Shown here piece by piece: positions 13,801 to 19,012 of a stretch of 19,012 bases of DNA (positions are counted from its first letter, which is position 1; each line of letters begins with the position of its first letter). The DNA lies in NCBI GenBank assembly GCA_000231825.2, contig JH720294.1, forward strand, positions 2,106,813-2,125,824, given 5' to 3'. The notes below the pieces were generated by a model. It saw only the letters and a program-made list of their open reading frames with translations. It was not told the DNA's origin and did no database searches. The stretch is from Tetrahymena elliotti 4EA (lineage: Eukaryota > Ciliophora > Oligohymenophorea > Hymenostomatida > Tetrahymenidae). The translations under genes and the position numbers were made by a program.

Positions 13801-14973
13801 TACTGATTTCTGCATGTTCCTTATAAAGAATAATATTTCTTTCTAATTTTACTCAGTTAATATTAACTATTTTTAAACAAATATGTCAACATCCCAAAAG
13901 ATTATTAAATTATCAAAGTCTTAAATAAAAAATATTTTACTTTTTCCCTCATTTCATTTTTATTTCTGTCTTCTCTCTAAAATTTAGTATCCAATACTTC
14001 GACTCTTGTTTAAAGATCATGGTTGAGTTAATTATACTATTAAATATATTAATTAATTTAAAACGTTTCTTTTTTGATATTAATTCATTTAAATCGAAAG
14101 CTAACTAAAGTAAAAAAAAAGAAAATACTTGGTCCTAAATAAATCTTAAGTTAGCTTCTAATTTAACTCGATAATCCCTTTCATTATCTAATTATAACTT
14201 GTATTTTCTCAATTCACCTTATTGGTTTCTTTCTACATTATTAAGCTGTTCAATTAACATAGTAATTACCCTTTCTGTGCTGTTAAGTTTTTCTTTTAAT
14301 TCTCTTTATATAATATAAAAATGTTTTAATAGCTCTTTAATAAATAATTTGTAGAAACATATTAATTAATTGCAAGTAAATTATTACAAATCTTATGATT
14401 CGTACATACTAATCATCCTATCAACATTTGGGTTGTAATTAGCTAAAGATGGTTAAAATGTCTTATTTTTATATAATAAATCCTATTTTTATGAAAATCT
14501 TCTTGGTTCTTATTGATTGAGAGTATCATTTTAATTTATTTATTATTGACTCTCCGCCTCTCCTAATTCAACTTTACTTCCAAGATTGTTGTTTCTTGGA
14601 ACGAAAAAATTCGTTTCATTATTCTAATCGCCTAATTGTGGCTGAGAAAATTGCTAATTTATCTACAACTATTTCTAATTATTCAATAATATCTTTTGCT
14701 TTGATCCAGTATCTGGACGACTTCCTGGACGTCTCACATTTGTTGTGCTTTGCGATGATTCTATCACTCTCCCTCCAAATATTTCTGTCATTTGCTTTGA
14801 TTACAAATTCTTTGGATTCCTCTATATAATTTAGTTAGCATAATTCATTATTTTTAAATGGCCAAAGAGATAATATTCTTTGTTTTAATGCTTAACTATT
14901 GAAGCATAAAATAAAAATAAATGCTTACTTATCTAATTTTCTCATTTTCTGGAACATCTATATTTTTGTCCAT
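10874..14973 (-). CDS. Large coiled-coil protein, function unknown
   Basis: Eleven exons are inferred on the minus strand: 14973-14929, 14821-14388, 14303-14129, 14036-13941, 13866-13804, 13742-13299, 13247-12897, 12833-12739, 12424-11473, 11377-11032 and 10971-10874. They give 1032 aa ending at TGA. Residues 1-150 are polar, Gln/Asn/Ser-rich and probably disordered, beginning MDKNIDVPENEKIRQ and including RRPGSRPDTGSK. From about 155 to the end the protein is almost continuously charged, Leu/Ile-spaced and rich in Glu, Lys, Gln and Asp, as in long alpha-helical coiled coils. Examples are MREKLILTEQNQKEI near 247 and LEELQQNTQKELDLSKS near 810. No signal peptide, membrane segment or enzymatic motif was seen. 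Such proteins usually serve as structural parts of the cytoskeleton, basal bodies or cilia, and that would suit a ciliate, but it is inference only and myosin-tail-like or tethering roles are equally open. Introns are 51-107 bp except 12425-12738 (314 bp). Six of the ten are phase 0, five of them in a row between 14128 and 12834. The first exon is the weakest join; an in-frame ATG at 14791 is an alternative start. Confidence 0.85.
12425..12738 (-). other. Unusually long intron of the coiled-coil gene with a C-rich tract
   Basis: This phase-2 intron is about three to six times longer than the other introns of the gene. Its flanking exons join cleanly, completing a Val codon between LSSD and DLKNL. 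Its sense strand (minus) contains five C, one T, five C at 12563-12553 and a CTTTACAG that would look like a 3' splice site near 12605. A cassette exon or a branch/polypyrimidine signal is possible, but the open stretch beyond that site reaches a TGA. Confidence 0.6.
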
Positions 14974-16834
14974 CTCCAAAAGATTTTGGATATTAACCTT
15001 TCTTCCAATCTTTTAATATGTAATTATATTTGAATATGCAAATAATGTCTCTCTCTTAAAAATATAATTTGAAATTCAAGCTTGTTCATTTAATAACAAC
15101 AATAAGAGCTTCATTTATCTATAAAGTAATACATTTTATCTAAATATTTACCTAAGGTAAATTCATTTATCAAATATATGACTTAAATGCTTACAGTAAT
15201 GTATCTTTGCTTTAAATAATAATATGTTATCAATTAAAGAATCCTAAATTTATAATTAAATTTCTATGTTCAGTAGAGACTTAAGATTAATTAAAAAACA
15301 ATTTACACATTATAATGAATCAATCCTTTTAAAAAGATTGATTTATGAATAAGTTGTTTTTTTCTTAAATTCAATTAATTCTTCAAAACAGGTAATTCAG
15401 TAAATTATCATTAAAATTAATTAATTCTAAAATATTATTTTACATTTTTCTTCATTTAAGTTGTTCATTTGAGTAAAAATAAATAAATATTTTAATTTAT
15501 TTTTTAAAATAAAAAAACTAAAGATCAAAAATTAGAAATATAATACCTATCACATCAATTAATCTTAAATGATAAATAAATAGAACTTTAAAGAATTTGT
15601 TTCATGAATAATATTTTTCATGTTATTTTTTAAATTAAACTGACTTATTTTCAAATAAAATATAAAACATCAGTTTTCTTTTTAAATTAAAATTAATTTA
15701 TTTAAAAAAAGCAATTTATCTGTTTTGGGAAGCAATCTGTTAATAAATGATAAAAAGAATTTAAATATTGTTTTAATCTAATTTATTCTGTGAAACAAAT
15801 ATTATTAATTGTTAAATAATATTCATCTAAAAATTTATCCTTTTTCTCACTGTCTTTGAATTTTAAAAAATAAAATTTAAAGATATTCTTTTCTTTCATA
15901 AATAACAATAAACTTTACAAACAAAATTTTTTACGTTAATTATTTATGAATAGTATTAATAAATAAATACTATTTATTAGTTTTATATTTAAAAATAATA
16001 TTTGAATTTACAAAAGAAAAAATGTGATTCAAGAATTATTAACCATATTAAGAAGTATAACTTGATTAACTTGATTGAGAGTTTACAGTTGGTTTAATAA
16101 TTCTGTATAAACAAGAAATAAATGCAATTTTTATATTTGAATTAAAAATCACACATAACATTTTCAACATATTTATCCATGAACTCCAAAAAGAAACTAT
16201 TAATTTTTGTTAAATTTCTTTTAAAAAAATTTTAATTAAATTATTTAATTATAATCAGTACAAATATATACCTAATAAAATGAGTTTTAAATTAAAATAT
16301 TAAATTTGTAAATCTTAAAACCAATTTCAATTCAAATAATTTAGCAAAAAGAATCTAAAAATAAAGTGTTTTAATTTTTAAAAATAGATAAAACAAATAA
16401 ATAGAATCCTTTAAATAAAATGTAGTTTATTTGCTCAAATTTTTATTTTTAATGTATTTCGGTAAAGATATTTTATTGGAGTGAAATTAATAAAAGGAAA
16501 AATTCCAAGCTAATTTTAACATAGCTAAATAATAATTATCTACATCTTTCTTTACTCCTTGATTCATTCATTTTATATGAATTTTTTTTATTGCATAAGT
16601 TTAATTCCATTGATTTCTTATTGATGAAAAAAGTTAAAGTAATTTAGAAAGATAATGTGCATTCTTTATATTATAGGTACTCTCTAGAATCTAATAAATT
16701 GTTACTTTTGTAGGAAGAAAAAGGATTATAGCAGTACAGATAAAATAAAGTCTTTTACTAATTAAATTTAGGAAAAGAAAAAAAAAAAATATCAAATTTA
16801 AATTATTGAGAGAAAAGAAGATATCTAAAGTTTA
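14974..16834. other. Non-coding region between divergent coiled-coil and Cys-rich genes
   Basis: About 1.86 kb lie between two start codons pointing away from each other, so it should contain both promoters and 5' UTRs. It is strongly A/T-rich with long A and T runs, and no frame on either strand reads as protein. The only structured element noticed is the hairpin at 15314-15346. An A-run at about 16780-16790 lies shortly before the Cys-rich gene start, as is common upstream of ciliate start codons. Confidence 0.6.
15314..15346. repeat. Short hairpin (inverted GATTGATT arms)
   Basis: AATCAATC at 15318-15325 and GATTGATT at 15336-15343 are perfect inverted arms around a 10-base loop. A G-T wobble and two further pairs extend the stem outwards to about 11 bp. 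It lies about 350 bp upstream of the coiled-coil start codon. It may simply reflect the abundance of GATT in this DNA. Confidence 0.5.
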
Positions 16835-18746
16835 ATGAAAAAATTATTTACTTTATTATTTATTATTAAACTTATATAGATAAGTAAATCTGTAGATTGT
16901 CTTTAAACATAACCCATTAATACTTATTGTGACTTAAATTTAGAGTGCTTAACTTGTAAATCTAATTGTAAGACATGCTTGCCTGATTTAAATTCATGCG
17001 AAACATGTTTGGAGACATATTATCTCTTTGATAAATAATGCTATGACAAAAAACCCCTCTCTACATTCTGCAACGAAAATACTAAAATTTGTCAAAAATG
17101 TTCTGTTGATAATTGTGAAGATTGCAGCTAAAAAGTAGATACATGCTTAAAATGCTTTTAGAATACTAATTCTGATAAAAAATATTTGTTAAACGGTTAA
17201 TGTATAGTTTACTAAGCAAATAATATTGTATGTGATATAAATAATATTTGCACTGATTTTAATTGTGATAATATAGCATAAGGATGTACAGTATGCTAAC
17301 CAGAGTCTAAGGAATGTTCTGAATGCATAAATGGTTAATATATTTTACATCTCATAACAACTTAGGATTACAAAAAATAAACTAAATATGAATGCTAGAG
17401 TAAACCTCCAAGCAATTTCTTTTGCTTAGCTAACAAAAAATGTTATGAATGTTCTGATGAATGCAGCTCCTGTGTTGATGTAGAAAATAAATGTACTGCT
17501 TGCAAAGAACCTAATTATTTCTTATATAATAACAAATGCTTTAAAGACTAGCCAGATAATACAGGATGTTAATCAAAAATATGTGATCAATGTTAAGTAA
17601 ATATTTGTAAATATTGTCAAAATTAATTAAATGAGTGCACAGCTTGCTTTGATGGATACTATCTTAACAATAATCAATGTTTTCAATGTAAGACTTAGTG
17701 TAATACCTGTAGTAATAAAGATAATTGCTTGAGTTGTAAAGACGCTAAGGACTACATTTTTGAGAGTGAATGTATTGCAACTAAGCCAGAAGGAGCATTT
17801 TGTAATAACAATATATGTTAAAAATGTACAGTAGGAAATTGTATTGATTGTAGTATTGATGTTAATAAATGTTAAAAATGTACTCAAAATAGTTTTAAAT
17901 ATTTATTAAATAACTAATGTGTTGATACATTACCTAAATATGCAAAATGTGACAATGATAATGTCTGTAAGATATCTTAAAATACATGTAATGATATAAA
18001 TAATCCAAATAGTTGCACTAATTGTTACTAATTAGGTTCATAATGCTTGAAAGAAAAGCCCTCGAATACATATTGTGATGAAGATTTCATTTGCTAAAAC
18101 TGCCCAGAAAAGGACTGTTTAGAATGTGGATCTGATTTGAAGTGCATTAAGATTTCTAGCTGTAAAAAGAATGAATACAATTTTAACGGAACTTGCTCTT
18201 CAAAATTACCAGAGAATACTTTTTGTGATCCAAGAACAAATAAATGTGAAAAATGCAATAATTTGGCTTGTTATTCATGTAAAAGTGATTTAAATACTTG
18301 TATAGATTGCTTAGAAGACTCCTACTATTATGAAAACAAATGCTCTGATAAAAAACCAAAAAATGTTTATTGTAACAAATAAGATAGATTAAAAGTTTGT
18401 TAAATTTGTCATCAAACATGTTCTGAATGTAGTGGACCATCTGAATTAGAATGCTATAGTTGCTATCCTGATTCAGTTTTGAGTAAAAACTAATGTAAAA
18501 AGAGTGCTCTAGAATATAAATCATCCATTTCAGTAGAATAAGTAGTTTAAATAGAAAATTAAGTTGCAACTACTTCTTAAGCTGCATCTTCAAGTTCAAC
18601 AGCTCTATCAATTTCATCAAATTTTGTTTCAAAATCAAGTTTTGGATTAGTTGTATCTGGTGTTACTTCTCAAAAAATTACATATATGGCTCTTGTAATT
18701 ACAAATCTACCACCAGCCACATTCAACATAATGAAGGCAAGCTAAG
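16835..18746 (+). CDS. Secreted or membrane Cys-rich repeat protein, 3' end unresolved
   Basis: One uninterrupted frame of 637 codons runs from the ATG at 16835 with TAA/TAG read as Gln and no TGA. The N-terminus MKKLFTLLFIIKLIQISKS followed by VDC is a typical signal peptide, so the protein should enter the secretory pathway. From about residue 20 to 550 there are about nine units of roughly 60 aa. Each has the pattern [FY]C, then several CxxC pairs such as CQKCSVDNCEDC and CYECSDECSSC, resembling the furin-like or VSP-like Cys-rich repeats common in ciliate surface proteins; disulphides are expected. Residues about 560-605 are Ser/Thr-rich and free of Cys. Then comes KITYMALVITNLPPATFNIMKASQ, which resembles the start of the membrane portion of large ciliate Cys-rich transmembrane proteins. 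At 18746 there is a good donor, G|GTAATAG, so the coding sequence probably continues after an intron (see 18747-19012). The function is unknown; a surface, sensory or adhesion role is only a guess. The Cys-rich exon itself is secure. Confidence 0.88.
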
Positions 18747-19012
18747 GTAATAGATCTATTTTTCTTTTATTTTTAATTATTATGAATTTTCATCTATTTC
18801 CAACAAAACTTTCTTTGTACAGACAGTTTCATTAATTTAAGAAAACTAATAGTGGAGAGAGAGTGAGTAGTAATAAAATGGGTTTTTTATTTTTTGAAAC
18901 TTTCATCCCAAATACTAAGTTATAATTTCAAGATTTTTTAGTTATCTTTGTAAAAACTCAAAATCTTTAGACATTCACTCAGTAACAGAAAATAATTAAA
19001 TTTTTTTTTTAA
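18747..19012 (+). other. Unresolved 3' part of the Cys-rich gene
   Basis: Three readings are possible. In the first, a 76-bp T-rich intron at 18747-18822 ends in TTTGTACAG, and the protein stops after 14 more codons at the TGA 18864-18866. In the second, the next AG, four bases later (ACAGACAG), is used; the frame then stays open until a TGA near 18896. In the third there is no intron and the frame of 16835 stays open to the window end with hydrophobic stretches, making the gene incomplete here. The T-rich composition of 18747-18822 favours an intron, but the acceptor cannot be chosen by eye. Confidence 0.5.

Noticed and set aside
14596..14829. Plus-strand hydrophobic open frame starting MERKNSFHYSN
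   Set aside because: It is antisense of the N-terminal exon of the coiled-coil gene, which is supported by phase-matched exons on both sides.
17627..17887. 86-codon minus-strand Thr/Ile-rich frame
   Set aside because: It is antisense of the Cys-rich coding exon and has no support of its own.
18183..18569. 128-codon minus-strand open frame
   Set aside because: It is the antisense of the regular Cys-rich units; Cys codons TGT/TGC give ACA/GCA on the other strand and leave it open by chance.

Overview
The window is about 19 kb of very AT-rich DNA from a ciliate macronuclear-type genome, most likely Tetrahymena or a close relative. The main evidence is the genetic code. Every long protein here needs TAA and TAG read as glutamine, with TGA as the only stop. 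With that code, short AT-rich GT...AG introns join what look like scattered fragments into four long, coherent genes. Under the standard code almost all of this coding sequence is invisible. No tRNA, rRNA, transposon, telomeric repeat or CRISPR array was seen. All exon joins were made by eye from splice sites, reading phase and protein-family fit, and none is backed by transcript data.

Layout from left to right. 1-475 is non-coding. 476-3564 (+) is a five-exon ABCC/MRP-type ABC transporter of 935 aa with NBD1, TMD2 and NBD2 but no visible first transmembrane domain. 3565-4606 is a non-coding gap between two convergent genes. 8775-4607 (-) is a nine-exon gene for a 948-aa Myb transcription factor with three Myb repeats, a Gln-rich N-terminal region, an acidic stretch and a long Asn/Gln-rich C-terminus. 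8776-10873 is non-coding and should hold the Myb promoter and the 3' end of the next gene. 14973-10874 (-) is an eleven-exon gene for a 1032-aa, largely coiled-coil protein of unknown role. 14974-16834 is a non-coding region between two divergent genes. 16835 to at least 18746 (+) encodes a secreted or membrane-bound Cys-rich repeat protein with a signal peptide; its 3' end is unresolved.

The four genes do not form an operon or an obvious shared pathway. They look like ordinary neighbouring nuclear genes, each with its own promoter. The points most worth a second look are the missing TMD1 in the transporter, the stretched spacing of the first two Myb repeats, the run of phase-0 introns in the coiled-coil gene, and the unresolved 3' end of the Cys-rich gene.
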